Positions 22,290 to 31,142 are shown, counted from the stretch's first letter. The stretch: 64,000 nt of DNA from Acinetobacter colistiniresistens (GCF_000413935.1 NZ_KE340380.1:62001-126000); one strand, 5' to 3'. Made by a program: numbers and translations. Notes: generated by a model from the sequence alone, not told the origin.

Positions 22290-22322
22290 AAAAAAGCTCT
22301 CATCATTTTGAGGGCTTTTTTT
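22290..22322 (+). terminator. purA terminator
   Basis: AAAAAGCTCTCA and TGAGGGCTTTTTT pair (one G-U) around TCATTT, with a T run, 15 bases past purA. Confidence 0.9.
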
Positions 22323-22353
22323 ATGGGAAAAATTTCAAGTGAGCGGTGAGAAT

Positions 22354-22671
22354 ATGACTCTAAAACTGATTGCCGAAGATTTTATTCAACCAGAACATAT
22401 CGAGATGGTTTTACCGCTTTATCAAGAATTGGTCGAGGAAACCAGAACTGAAGCAGGATGCATTGCCTATGATCTGTATCATGATCATAAATTGCAGGGA
22501 CATTTTGTTTTTATTGAAGAATGGGTAGATCGTACAGCGCTGGATTTACATGTGCAGTCTGAACATTTTCAGCGCTTAGTACCGCAAATTGATCAGTATC
22601 AGGTACAAGCAGGACGTTTTACCCATCTGCATCGTTTTGAGGCTTTACTGCCCAATAAAGATGATGGGTAA
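22354..22671 (+). CDS. Putative quinol monooxygenase (ABM/YgiN-like)
   Basis: 105 residues from the ATG at 22354 (GGTGAG upstream; a GTG five codons earlier is also in frame). It is a single ferredoxin-like antibiotic-biosynthesis-monooxygenase domain. LVEETRTEAGCIAYDLY, HFVFIEEWVDRTALDLH and SEHFQRLVPQI are the characteristic strands and helix, and Glu, Asp and His at the end of the helix line the small cofactor-free active site. YgiN in E. coli oxidises menadiol; other members handle polyketides. No partner gene is visible here and the actual substrate is unknown. Confidence 0.8.
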   Translation: MTLKLIAEDFIQPEHIEMVLPLYQELVEETRTEAGCIAYDLYHDHKLQGHFVFIEEWVDRTALDLHVQSEHFQRLVPQIDQYQVQAGRFTHLHRFEALLPNKDDG

Positions 22672-22734
22672 TTGAATTCTTAATCCTAAGCCAGCAATAG
22701 CAAAAAAACAGCTTTGGATTCCCATCTTTGTTAT

Positions 22735-22763
22735 TTCACAGCCTGAAAAATCCTCGCTATATT
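22735..22763 (+). promoter_or_regulatory. Sigma-70 promoter of a small transcript
   Basis: TTCACA at 22735-22740 and TATATT at 22758-22763 are separated by exactly 17 bases. No annotated-size gene follows on this strand before the terminator at 22970-23004. Confidence 0.5.
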
Positions 22764-22792
22764 AGCCTTACATTCAAACAAAGAGGGTTTTG

Positions 22793-22849
22793 ATGATGAC
22801 CAAAAAGAGAATCCGCTACAATGGCTATGAATTAGCGTGCCGATGTTGA
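22793..22849 (+). CDS. Candidate 18-codon small protein
   Basis: ATG ATG at 22793 opens an 18-residue frame, MMTKKRIRYNGYELACRC, ending TGA. GAGGG lies about eight bases upstream and a well-spaced promoter (22735-22763) 30 bases further. The peptide is basic, with two cysteines at the end. It lies in the 327-base gap between the monooxygenase gene and the WYL regulator. It could be a small protein, a leader peptide, or a chance ORF within a small RNA. No family is recognised. Confidence 0.3.
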   Translation: MMTKKRIRYNGYELACRC

Positions 22850-22875
22850 TTTAAATCAAAGCGCTTAAAAAGGTA

Positions 22876-22915
22876 CAAACCAATTTTGATCAAGGCGGGG
22901 AGAGAGGTTGGTTTG
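22876..22915. repeat. Inverted repeat inside the small transcript
   Basis: CAAACCAA and TTGGTTTG form an 8-bp stem enclosing a 24-base, G-rich loop (…AAGGCGGGGAGAGAGG). It lies between the 18-codon ORF and the terminator. Confidence 0.5.
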
Positions 22916-22969
22916 AACATTTAAATAATAAAAATAATACTGAGTGTTTGATAATAAAATTTATAAAAA

Positions 22970-23004
22970 AATCGAAGAGAACCGAGAGGTTCTCTTTTTT
23001 ATTT
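22970..23004. terminator. Bidirectional terminator
   Basis: AGAGAACC and GGTTCTCT pair around a four-base loop, with T runs on both strands. It ends the small rightward transcript and the leftward WYL gene, whose stop codon it adjoins. Confidence 0.85.
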
Positions 23005-24009
23005 GGATTGTTCTTCAATCTCTTTGACTGCATTGTAGACCGCTGCAGGTTCGATATTGAGGATTTTTTTACCGAAACTTCTGAGCCACCAAACCAGTTG
23101 TGAAGTAAATGGAACGGTTGCAGAAACTTCAACAATATTTTCTTCTAGGTGTTGAATGATTTGATCCCTGCTCAGTTGGCTTTCGTAGAAGCTTTTGGCC
23201 GTACTCTCGCTCATGGTCAGCTTTAACTGGATCTGTTCGGTTGGTTTGCTGTAGTCAACGCGGAAACCGAGTGCACCCGATTCAATATAGCTATCAAGCT
23301 CAAAATTGACAGGATGTAAGGCGCGGCTTTCCAATACGGTAGCAGCCTTAAAACGATGTAATGCAAAAGTTTGGACGTCAGTTTTATCATTTCGGGTACA
23401 AATTAAATAAATCACTGCACCTTTTTGAACTAAAGCCAATGGATTCAAAATATAAGTTTTATCTTCACCTTGATGGGTTCTTGCACGATAAATACATTCG
23501 ATTTGTTTGTCTTGCAATAAGCCTTCATAAATTGCCTGTTGCGCATGTTTATCGACCACAGGTGGGATTAAAGGTTGAGTCGCAGGCACAATACGGACAC
23601 GGTTGATCCATTGTCTGACGTTGTTTTGAGTTGATAGGCTACGTTTGGCCAGATCAAACCAAGGTGTCATTTCTTCTAATAAACTGGGTGGAAGCAAGTG
23701 ACGCAAATGTTCTTCAACCATCATAAAAGTGACCGCTTGCGAGCTGGTCATATGAGGCAAGCTCTGAATTGGTGCATCTGAACGCCAACGCCAGCCTTGT
23801 GGTACGGTTTTATTACTTTCAATGGGGAATCGCTGGGCAATTTGGTTTAAATCACGCTGAATGGTACGCAAGCTGATATCAATGCCTTCACGTTCTAAGA
23901 TTTCTTGTAATTCACGTGTGCCCATCCATTTCCCTGTCGAAAGGCGAGATAAAATTTGCCATTGGCGATAAAGGCTATTGGAGGTTTCTTTTTCTTGTAC
24001 GGATGACAT
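22999..24009 (-). CDS. WYL-domain transcriptional regulator
   Basis: 336 residues. An N-terminal HTH (about 10-75) has LSTGKWMGTRELQEILEREG and SLRTIQRDLNQIAQRF, the DeoR-like wing. A central WYL domain (about 150-240) contains IECIYRARTHQGEDKTYILN, with Y-R-A-R in place of the W-Y-L core, and NPLALVQKGAVIYLICTRND. A WCX extension (LDSYIESGALGF) follows. WYL proteins sense ligands, often nucleotides or nucleic acids. It is divergent from the ATP-grasp operon across 212 bases, so it most likely controls that operon and itself (inference). The stop overlaps the shared terminator. Confidence 0.88.
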   Translation of the reverse strand: MSSVQEKETSNSLYRQWQILSRLSTGKWMGTRELQEILEREGIDISLRTIQRDLNQIAQRFPIESNKTVPQGWRWRSDAPIQSLPHMTSSQAVTFMMVEEHLRHLLPPSLLEEMTPWFDLAKRSLSTQNNVRQWINRVRIVPATQPLIPPVVDKHAQQAIYEGLLQDKQIECIYRARTHQGEDKTYILNPLALVQKGAVIYLICTRNDKTDVQTFALHRFKAATVLESRALHPVNFELDSYIESGALGFRVDYSKPTEQIQLKLTMSESTAKSFYESQLSRDQIIQHLEENIVEVSATVPFTSQLVWWLRSFGKKILNIEPAAVYNAVKEIEEQSK

Positions 24010-24221
24010 AAGCGTAATACGTAATTTAATGGTCTAAAGCAGACACAATAAAAAAACTCTCTCTATTTATCAAGTCTATCGGGTGTGGATTACGTATTTA
24101 CGACTGAAATGAGTGTGCTTTTGCATAAATATTCTAAGTCTGGTTGAAAATTGATCGTTTTATATAAGTGGCATTGAAATTGCTTTTGCTAGATATAAAT
24201 AAATGATGAGACGAGGTCTAT

Positions 24222-25772
24222 ATGTCAGAACAAGAACACAACCTACATATCAGTACAGATTATTTTGCGGCAGAGCCAAATACAGCAATTCCCCTTGATA
24301 CGTCTACATTTATTCCCCAGCTCAATGTGAGCAGTAATTTATTTGAACAGCTCAAATCAGAATTTTTTAATGAAATGTTGGATGATAAAAGCTTTAACGG
24401 TGAAGCGTCGAAAAAAATTGAACAGTGGTTGAGTATTCGCAGTCTTGACGATTTAAAAACGTTGGAAGCACAGGCAAAACAGCACTTTCTCTACCAAGGG
24501 ATCACCTTTAATGTTTATGGTGATCAAGCCGGTGCAGAACGAACCATTCCGTATGATCTGATTCCTCGTGTGATTGAAAAGAAGCAATGGGAACAGATCG
24601 CGGCGGGTTGCGAGCAACGTGTGAAAGCATTGAACTTATTTCTAGATGATATCTATCATGGTCAGCATATTCTAAAACAAGGATTGATTCCTGCACAGCA
24701 AGTCATTGCCCACGAAGCTTTTCAACCGCATATGTTAAAGCATCAGCTGAAAGGAAAGATCTATTCACAAATCAGCGGTATTGACATCATTCGCGATGGT
24801 CAGGGTGATTTCTTTGTATTGGAGGATAATTTGCGGACACCATCAGGTGTGTCTTATATGCTGGAAAGTCGTAAAATCAGCCAAAAATTGATGCCAGATT
24901 TATGTAGCAGTAATAATTTGCAGGGCATTGAGCAATATCCAAGTTTATTAAGAACGGTTCTGGAAGAAAATGCGGATGTTGATCGGCCTGTGATTGTAGT
25001 GCTTACTCCGGGACGTTTTAACAGTGCTTATTATGAGCATTCATTTCTCGCCCGTGAAATGGACGTGCCACTAGTGACCAGTCGAGATTTATTTGTCGAA
25101 GATGAGAAAGTCTTTGTCAAAACTATTCGTGGCCGTCAACAAGTCGATGTGATTTACCGCCGCGTTGATGATGATTTTCTTGATCCACTGAGTTTTAGAC
25201 CTGACAGCAGTTTAGGGGTGGCAGGTTTGATGTCTGCATACCTACAACACAATGTGGTAATTGCTAATGCGCCGGGAACTGGGGTGGCAGATGATAAATC
25301 GATCTATCCTTATGTCGATCAAATGATTCAATTCTACTTAGGTGAAACACCGATTTTAAATAATGTACCCACTTATCAATGTCGAGATGCCGAGCAACTG
25401 GATTATGTATTGGCCAATATTGAAAAACTAGTGGTCAAAGAGGCGCAAGGTTCGGGTGGTTATGGCATGTTGATTGGCCCTCAAGCGGATCAAGAGCAAA
25501 TTGACGGATTTAGACAAAAACTTATCGAGACGCCGCATTTATATATTGCTCAACCGACCTTAGCACTTTCTGTTGCACCAACACTGACCACTGAAGGGGT
25601 TGCCGAGCGACATATTGATTTGCGTCCATTCGTTTTAAGTTCACCTTATCGTACCGAAATCGTACCTGGCGGTCTAACACGGGTAGCTATGCAGGCGGGT
25701 TCGCTTGTTGTTAACTCCTCTCAAGGTGGAGGCATTAAAGATACATGGGTGGTTGAAACCCTACGTTCCTAA
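24222..25772 (+). CDS. Circularly permuted type 2 ATP-grasp protein
   Basis: 516 residues. FFVLEDNLRTPSGVSYMLE, VVKEAQGSGGYGMLIGP, ERHIDLRPFVLS and VNSSQGGGIKDTWV are the hallmark stretches of the circularly permuted ATP-grasp family (DUF407/DUF404-like), with Asp, Asn and Lys positioned for MgATP. Such enzymes form amide bonds through acyl-phosphates. This family is proposed to make an uncharacterised peptide or peptide tag together with alpha-E proteins and transglutaminases. The product is unknown. It is the first gene of four; ACGAGG precedes the ATG. The next gene begins 73 bases later. Confidence 0.92.
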   Translation: MSEQEHNLHISTDYFAAEPNTAIPLDTSTFIPQLNVSSNLFEQLKSEFFNEMLDDKSFNGEASKKIEQWLSIRSLDDLKTLEAQAKQHFLYQGITFNVYGDQAGAERTIPYDLIPRVIEKKQWEQIAAGCEQRVKALNLFLDDIYHGQHILKQGLIPAQQVIAHEAFQPHMLKHQLKGKIYSQISGIDIIRDGQGDFFVLEDNLRTPSGVSYMLESRKISQKLMPDLCSSNNLQGIEQYPSLLRTVLEENADVDRPVIVVLTPGRFNSAYYEHSFLAREMDVPLVTSRDLFVEDEKVFVKTIRGRQQVDVIYRRVDDDFLDPLSFRPDSSLGVAGLMSAYLQHNVVIANAPGTGVADDKSIYPYVDQMIQFYLGETPILNNVPTYQCRDAEQLDYVLANIEKLVVKEAQGSGGYGMLIGPQADQEQIDGFRQKLIETPHLYIAQPTLALSVAPTLTTEGVAERHIDLRPFVLSSPYRTEIVPGGLTRVAMQAGSLVVNSSQGGGIKDTWVVETLRS

Positions 25773-25845
25773 ATGAGATGCCACAGCTTAGATGATGAAA
25801 TAAAACAGCGCTGTGGCGTTACAAGAAATAAAAGGGAGGAGATGT

Positions 25846-26448
25846 ATGCTTTTACTGAGTTCAAGCGCGCAACATATTTACTGGTTAGGACGTTATTTGT
25901 TTCGTATTGGTCATGTGGCTGGGCAATTACCTTTTGTTGATAATCAACAAGCTGCAGATTTTGCACAGGCACTTTGTTTGCATATTGCTGATGCGGAGAG
26001 CTTGAATCATTTCATGTTGGATCGACAGCAACCTTACTCTTTATTAAGCCAACTTGAGATTGCACGTGACAATATTCAAGAATTGAGAGGTTTGTTAACT
26101 GCTCAGGCCTATGCTGAGTTGAATTACCTGATTAAAAATACACTAGCAGATGGTCTAGCGATTCAAAGTGTCGTGCAAAGCTGCTGTGATATCCTAAACA
26201 AGGAGCAAGAAGAAATCTTTTTATTCTTTCATATTGGGCAAAGTATTGAGCAAATAGATATATATTTCAGATTTAAACACAATGTGCCCGCAGTATTTGA
26301 TGCTATGGATCCTGAAATAGAGCAGTTATTTCAGTTGGGATGGCAGGATCTGCAACCGAGTTGGGAGATATTGAAAGATCAACCTTATGTAAATCAGTTT
26401 TATGCATTTACCTATAAATTGGAAAATCAATTTGAGGCGTCCCCATGA
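25846..26448 (+). CDS. Short alpha-E domain protein
   Basis: 200 residues from the ATG at 25846, which has a near-perfect GGGAGGAG six bases upstream; the frame is open 11 codons further left. It is all-helical. The opening LLSSSAQHIYWLGRYLFRI matches the alpha-E signature (…ENLYWLGRYxERA). Typical members are about 300 residues, so this one lacks roughly a third, mostly from the middle and end. Alpha-E proteins always travel with the ATP-grasp protein and are thought to help in its peptide-forming reaction; the mechanism is unknown. The stop overlaps the transglutaminase start (ATGA). Confidence 0.82.
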   Translation: MLLLSSSAQHIYWLGRYLFRIGHVAGQLPFVDNQQAADFAQALCLHIADAESLNHFMLDRQQPYSLLSQLEIARDNIQELRGLLTAQAYAELNYLIKNTLADGLAIQSVVQSCCDILNKEQEEIFLFFHIGQSIEQIDIYFRFKHNVPAVFDAMDPEIEQLFQLGWQDLQPSWEILKDQPYVNQFYAFTYKLENQFEASP

Positions 26449-27224
26449 AACTTATGGTCAATCACCAGACACATTATCGTTATACGGAGGTTGCGCGGAA
26501 TAGTGTCCAGTCGATTAAAATGATGCCGCAGAGTTCACGGCATCAACATATCGAAAACTGGCAGATCAGTGTGCCTGGTCAATATTCTTGTCAGCGCGAT
26601 GCATTTAATAACTTGTGGATTACGGCAACACAGCGCCATGATTATCGGTATCTGACCATCATGGCACAGGGCGTGGTTGATCTACACCCAACTGAGTTGG
26701 GTCATGTAGAAATGAATGTATCACCGCTGCTATTTCTACAGCGCACAACGATGACTTGTTGTGATTTGACCATGTCGGACTTTGCTCATTCTTATGTTAA
26801 GATCAAAGATCGTCAACATTTGATTGTGTTAGCAGAAAAGATTTTACAGCAAGTTCCATATCAACCAGAAACGACTTCGGTGACAACCTCTGCGATTGAT
26901 GCTTTTTATGCAGGGCAGGGAGTATGCCAAGATCATGCGCATATCTTCATTGCCATGTGTCGTGCTTTACAGTTGCCAGCACGTTATATATCGGGTTATA
27001 TCTATGATGAAAATCAACCACACCTTGCCAGTCATGCATGGGCTGAGGTTTTTGTGGAGAATGAATGGTATTGTTTTGATATCAGTAACCAGATATTTAC
27101 ACCCCAAAATCATATTTATGTTGCGGTCGGGCGTGACTATTTAGATGTTGCACCAGTGCGAGGTATTCGGGAGCAAGGTGGGGTGGAAAGTATGATGTCT
27201 GTGGTACAAGTTTTGGCATGTTAA
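26445..27224 (+). CDS. Transglutaminase-like cysteine protease
   Basis: 259 residues. An N-terminal beta domain (about 1-140; starts LMVNHQTHYRYTEVARNSVQ) is followed by the transglutaminase core. The catalytic cysteine is in GQGVCQDHAHIF, the histidine in SHAWAEVFVE and the aspartate in WYCFDISNQ. The sequence ends in GRDYLDVAPVRGI, typical of the bacterial family paired with ATP-grasp and alpha-E proteins. It probably cleaves or transfers peptide bonds in the unknown product. It overlaps the alpha-E gene by four bases, showing translational coupling. No signal peptide is visible, so it is probably cytoplasmic. Confidence 0.92.
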   Translation: MKLMVNHQTHYRYTEVARNSVQSIKMMPQSSRHQHIENWQISVPGQYSCQRDAFNNLWITATQRHDYRYLTIMAQGVVDLHPTELGHVEMNVSPLLFLQRTTMTCCDLTMSDFAHSYVKIKDRQHLIVLAEKILQQVPYQPETTSVTTSAIDAFYAGQGVCQDHAHIFIAMCRALQLPARYISGYIYDENQPHLASHAWAEVFVENEWYCFDISNQIFTPQNHIYVAVGRDYLDVAPVRGIREQGGVESMMSVVQVLAC

Positions 27225-27240
27225 GTAAAAAGAGAGAAAG

Positions 27241-27975
27241 ATGACCTATTGTTGCGCATTAAGATTAGAGCAAGGTTTGGTATTGATTAGCGATACTCGA
27301 ACCAATGCCGGGGTCGATCATATTTCTGTATTTCGTAAGTTGCATACTTTTGGGGTAGAAGGTGAGCGTTTTATTGCGCTACAAACATCGGGTAATTTGG
27401 CCACGACTCAGGCTGTGATTGGGCATTTGCAAAATGCTTTGGCGTTGCACCAGGAACCCAACTTATATAGTGCCAATACCATGTTTGAAGTGACTGAGCT
27501 GGTTGGTAAAACCTTGCGTAAGGTGTTAGAGGACATTACCACTGATACTCAGGAGCAAATGAATTACTCATGCAGTATTTTAGTGGGTGGGCAGATTAAA
27601 GGCGAAGAGATGCAGCTATATAATGTCTATCCACAAGGGAATTTTATTTGTGCAACCACGGATACACCTTATTTTCAAATTGGTGAAAGTAAATATGGTA
27701 AGCCTATTCTAGATCGTGCCTTGCATTATGATATGCCTCTGGATGACGCGTTACGTTGTTCATTGATTTCTTTTGATTCGACTTTACGTTCCAATGTGTC
27801 GGTTGGCTTACCGCTAGATGCTTTGGTTTACCATAAAGACAGTTTTATAATTCCTGAAGGTAAGCGTATTGGTGAAGATGATCCTTACTTTACCCAAATC
27901 AGTAAACAATGGTCAGAGACTTTGCGCCGTGGTTTGCAAGAATTGCCAAAGCCAACCGCTGATTATGGTTTATAA
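27241..27975 (+). CDS. Anbu-type proteasome-like protease
   Basis: 244 residues of the Ntn-hydrolase fold. Removing Met exposes Thr (MTYCCALRLEQG), the nucleophile; Asp in LISDTRTNAGVD and Lys in FRKLHTF fall at positions 17 and 32 counted from that Thr, as in HslV and Anbu. LQTSGNLATTQAVI and CSILVGGQIKGEE are typical of Anbu. Anbu forms open helical or ring assemblies rather than a closed HslV barrel, and no ATPase partner is coded here. It is 16 bases downstream of the transglutaminase gene, the last gene of the operon before a hairpin. The substrate is unknown. Confidence 0.92.
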   Translation: MTYCCALRLEQGLVLISDTRTNAGVDHISVFRKLHTFGVEGERFIALQTSGNLATTQAVIGHLQNALALHQEPNLYSANTMFEVTELVGKTLRKVLEDITTDTQEQMNYSCSILVGGQIKGEEMQLYNVYPQGNFICATTDTPYFQIGESKYGKPILDRALHYDMPLDDALRCSLISFDSTLRSNVSVGLPLDALVYHKDSFIIPEGKRIGEDDPYFTQISKQWSETLRRGLQELPKPTADYGL

Positions 27976-27978
27976 ATC

Positions 27979-28022
27979 ATGATTCCCTCTCAGACGAACA
28001 ATGATCTTGTTTGAGGGGGAAT
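27979..28022 (+). terminator. Hairpin after the Anbu gene
   Basis: TTCCCTCTCAGAC pairs imperfectly with GTTTGAGGGGGAA, followed by TTATTT. It is convergent with the DoxX gene and probably ends both. Confidence 0.55.
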
Positions 28023-28025
28023 TAT

Positions 28026-28496
28026 TTAAACCGTCGAGATGTTTTTGCTTAGAAGACGATCCAGTGACAGGATGGTTGGCCGAGATGTGATGAGTATCGC
28101 AAGAATAAACATATACAACAGGTCATGCACATAGAAGAACCAACTCAGCCAGCTCATAGTATCTAAGCCATTAGGAATGGTATGTATGCCAACGGTGTAT
28201 AAAGCGGTCAGGCAGATCACAAACAGTAAAATGCTGCTGATTTGAGTCAATAAACCGATAATCAATAATAAACCTGCGAGCATTTCTGTGGCAGAAACAA
28301 AGCTGCTCATGATTTCTGGAAATGGAATGCCAGCTTCAGTGATGGTTTCCAGCATAATCAATTTGTTTTTCTCAACAAATAGTTTATTAAAGCCTGTGCT
28401 AAAGAAAAAAATACCGATTGAAATTCGTACTAAAAATAGCACGAATTGCTGAATCGGCATTTTATAGAGCGGATTATCGTAAATCAGTTTGAGCAT
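28026..28496 (-). CDS. DoxX-family membrane protein
   Basis: 156 residues with four predicted membrane spans (about 18-37, 60-85, 88-110 and 118-142). RISIGIFFFSTGFNKLF near the N-terminus and EMLAGLLLIIGLLTQISSIL are the usual DoxX pattern. DoxX-like proteins are small quinone-associated or redox-related membrane proteins of uncertain role. There is no obvious partner; alr lies 61 bases upstream in the same direction, so the two may be co-transcribed. Confidence 0.8.
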   Translation of the reverse strand: MLKLIYDNPLYKMPIQQFVLFLVRISIGIFFFSTGFNKLFVEKNKLIMLETITEAGIPFPEIMSSFVSATEMLAGLLLIIGLLTQISSILLFVICLTALYTVGIHTIPNGLDTMSWLSWFFYVHDLLYMFILAILITSRPTILSLDRLLSKNISTV

Positions 28497-28557
28497 TCTG
28501 GATCTGAATGGTTAAAACCTTATTAGAGATAAAACACAAAAATTGATCAAGTAATGT

Positions 28558-29631
28558 TTAGTTACCTAACTGACGTATTGGGCGCTCTGTGAGGCGGCAA
28601 AGCAGCTCATAGCCTAGGGTTCCATTCGCTGCAGCAACATCATCAACTAAGCGAGATTGGCCCCAAAGCTCAACTTTAGTGCCAATTTCAGCATCCACAT
28701 TACTAATATCAATGGCGATCATGTCCATACTGACACGGCCAACAACAGGGACAAGTTGTTGATTGATCGCAACGAAGTTTTGCTTGATATAAGCACGTGG
28801 GTAGCCATCCCCATAGCCAATCGAAACAATCGCGATCTCTGTCGGGCATGTGGCTGAATAGGCCGAACCATAACCGACAAATTCCCCTTGTTGAATCTGA
28901 TTTAGTGCAATGATCTCGGCACTAAAGGTCATGACGGGCTTTAGATCAAGTTCATGTACATTTTTATCGGCAAAAGGTGAGGCGCCGTAAAGCATGATAC
29001 CGGGACGTACAAAATCAAAATGCAGTTCAGGATATTTATAAATTGCAGCTGAATTACAGCAAGAGACTAAAATGGGTTCACAGGCCTGTTTTACATCTAA
29101 GAACTGTTGTTTCTGTTGCTCATTTAAAGGGTGGTCTACATCGGCATTGGCAAAATGCATGGCCAGTACACAAGTAAAACCTTCAGTTTTTAAACGTTGA
29201 ATGACTTTAATGATTTCATCGACTTTAAAACCTAAACGGTTCATGCCGCTGTTCAGTTTGACCCAAACTTTTAAGCCTAATGCATTGTAAGCCGTTTTAT
29301 GTTGAATCAACCATTCAACTTGTTGAGTGTGATGAACGATACATTCAAGTTTCTGTTCAATGACTTGTGCCATTTCATCTTCAGAAAATACACCTTCAAT
29401 CAGGGTGATGGGTTGAGTATATCCCAGTTGCCTGATTTCCAAAGCTTCTTCCAAGCAGGCGACACCAAAAGCGTCCGTGGCCTCAAGGGCGGCTAAACAG
29501 TTTTTAACTCCATGTCCGTAGGCATTGGCTTTGACCATACTGACAATTTTTGAATGTGGAGCAAGTTGTTTAACACGGTTTAAATTATATTGCAGTGCTT
29601 TGCTGTCAATATAAACTGTAGCTTGGCGCAC
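28558..29631 (-). CDS. alr: Alanine racemase
   Basis: 357 residues from a GTG start at 29631 with AGG close upstream. It converts L-alanine to D-alanine for peptidoglycan, using pyridoxal phosphate. The PLP lysine is in SMVKANAYGHGV (about residue 34) and the second catalytic base, Tyr, in VGYGSAYSATCP. RPGIMLYGASP and GRVSMDMIAID are conserved. It could be the biosynthetic Alr or a catabolic DadX; no dadA lies here, and the position next to dnaB is the usual one for Alr in gammaproteobacteria. Confidence 0.95.
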   Translation of the reverse strand: MRQATVYIDSKALQYNLNRVKQLAPHSKIVSMVKANAYGHGVKNCLAALEATDAFGVACLEEALEIRQLGYTQPITLIEGVFSEDEMAQVIEQKLECIVHHTQQVEWLIQHKTAYNALGLKVWVKLNSGMNRLGFKVDEIIKVIQRLKTEGFTCVLAMHFANADVDHPLNEQQKQQFLDVKQACEPILVSCCNSAAIYKYPELHFDFVRPGIMLYGASPFADKNVHELDLKPVMTFSAEIIALNQIQQGEFVGYGSAYSATCPTEIAIVSIGYGDGYPRAYIKQNFVAINQQLVPVVGRVSMDMIAIDISNVDAEIGTKVELWGQSRLVDDVAAANGTLGYELLCRLTERPIRQLGN

Positions 29632-29696
29632 CCTGAGTTCTCCTTTGGGTCGACTTGAAACATATATAAAGCAGGAATCGTTTAGATATTTAGATA

Positions 29697-31142
29697 TTAT
29701 TCGTCATCTTCATACTGAGCATAGAACTCAGGCGAGAGGTTACTAAAACGGGTATATTGGCCTTCGAAGGCTAGACGAACGCTACCAATTGGACCGTTAC
29801 GCTGTTTGCCGATAATGATTTCAGCTGTGCCAGCTTCCTTGGACTCTTTGTTATAGACTTCATCACGGTAAATGAACATGATTAAGTCGGCATCCTGCTC
29901 GATTGCACCTGATTCACGTAAGTCTGACATGACAGGACGTTTGTTTGGTCGGTTCTCCAAACTACGGTTTAACTGAGACAGTGCAATCACAGGACATTGC
30001 ATCTCTTTGGCAAGCGCTTTTAAGCTTCGCGAAATTTCCGAGATCTCACCCACACGGTTATCGCCCATACCAGGGACTTTCATCAGCTGTAAATAGTCGA
30101 CCATGATACAGCCGATTTTACCATCATGCATTTTGGCCACACGACGCGCACGTGCACGAAGTTCGGTAGGCGGTAGGGCAGATGAGTCATCGATATAGAG
30201 ATGCATTTCTTGTAATTGTAGAATGGTGCCTGTCACTTTGGTCCATTCGTCTGCATCGAGATTACCTGAACGTAGATGGCCTTGATGGACTTTACCCATG
30301 GCTGAGATCAAACGCATGGCAATTGAGTCTGCTGGCATCTCCATCGAGAATACCAGAGCAGGTAGGCGGTTGTATTGCAGTACACTTTCAACCAAGTTCA
30401 TGGCGAATGTGGTTTTACCCATTGATGGACGTGCCGCAACAATAATTAAATCCCCAGCCTGCATCCCTGAGGTTTTATTGTCCAACTCCAAGAAGCCAGT
30501 GGTTAAACCGGTAATGTTGCCATCAAGTTTAGACAGTTCATCTAATTTGGTAATAACGTCAGCAGTCACGGAACTGATTGATTTTGGCCCAGAATCTTTT
30601 TTATTGTTGTTATGCTGTTCGGCCAGCGAGAAAATACTGGTTTCTGCTAAATCAAGAATCTCGCTAACAGGTCGACCTTTGGTGTCATAGGCATTTTGTA
30701 AAATATCACTGCTGATCTTGATCATGTTACGCAGAGTTGAAAACTCTTTGATTTTATTTGCATAAATTTCGAGGTTGTAGAAGCTTGACGGGGAATCCGC
30801 CATCAATTGCATCAGGTATTCCTCACCGCCAATAGCATCGAGCAAATTCTGTTTGAGTAACCAGTCATTCACTAAAACTGCATCATAAGGCGAGTTTTCT
30901 TGTGCTAGTTTCTCAATGGCACGATAGATATATTTGTGACGTGTGGCATAAAAATCATTTTCTTTGAGTAAGTCACTGACTTGTTCGAATGATTCGGCAA
31001 CGGTCATCAAAGCAGCTAAAACAGCTTGCTCAATGGCAAGATTATGCGGTGGGGTACGGAATTCTTTTAGTTGACCAGAGTCATTCACTTTACTCTCTGT
31101 GTTTGGAGCATTTTTGGAAAAATTGGCATTCGCCTGTGACAT
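29697..31142 (-). CDS. dnaB: Replicative DNA helicase
   Basis: 481 residues. The N-terminal helical domain (about 30-140, PPHNLAIEQAVLAALM) binds primase and the linker joins it to the RecA-like motor. The Walker A motif is ARPSMGKTT at 237-245, and the Walker B is IMVDYLQLM. ALSQLNRSLENR and SDLRESGAIEQDAD are the DnaB H3/H4 motifs. The hexamer unwinds DNA at the replication fork. About 65 bases separate it from alr. No intein or insertion is present. Confidence 0.97.
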   Translation of the reverse strand: MSQANANFSKNAPNTESKVNDSGQLKEFRTPPHNLAIEQAVLAALMTVAESFEQVSDLLKENDFYATRHKYIYRAIEKLAQENSPYDAVLVNDWLLKQNLLDAIGGEEYLMQLMADSPSSFYNLEIYANKIKEFSTLRNMIKISSDILQNAYDTKGRPVSEILDLAETSIFSLAEQHNNNKKDSGPKSISSVTADVITKLDELSKLDGNITGLTTGFLELDNKTSGMQAGDLIIVAARPSMGKTTFAMNLVESVLQYNRLPALVFSMEMPADSIAMRLISAMGKVHQGHLRSGNLDADEWTKVTGTILQLQEMHLYIDDSSALPPTELRARARRVAKMHDGKIGCIMVDYLQLMKVPGMGDNRVGEISEISRSLKALAKEMQCPVIALSQLNRSLENRPNKRPVMSDLRESGAIEQDADLIMFIYRDEVYNKESKEAGTAEIIIGKQRNGPIGSVRLAFEGQYTRFSNLSPEFYAQYEDDE

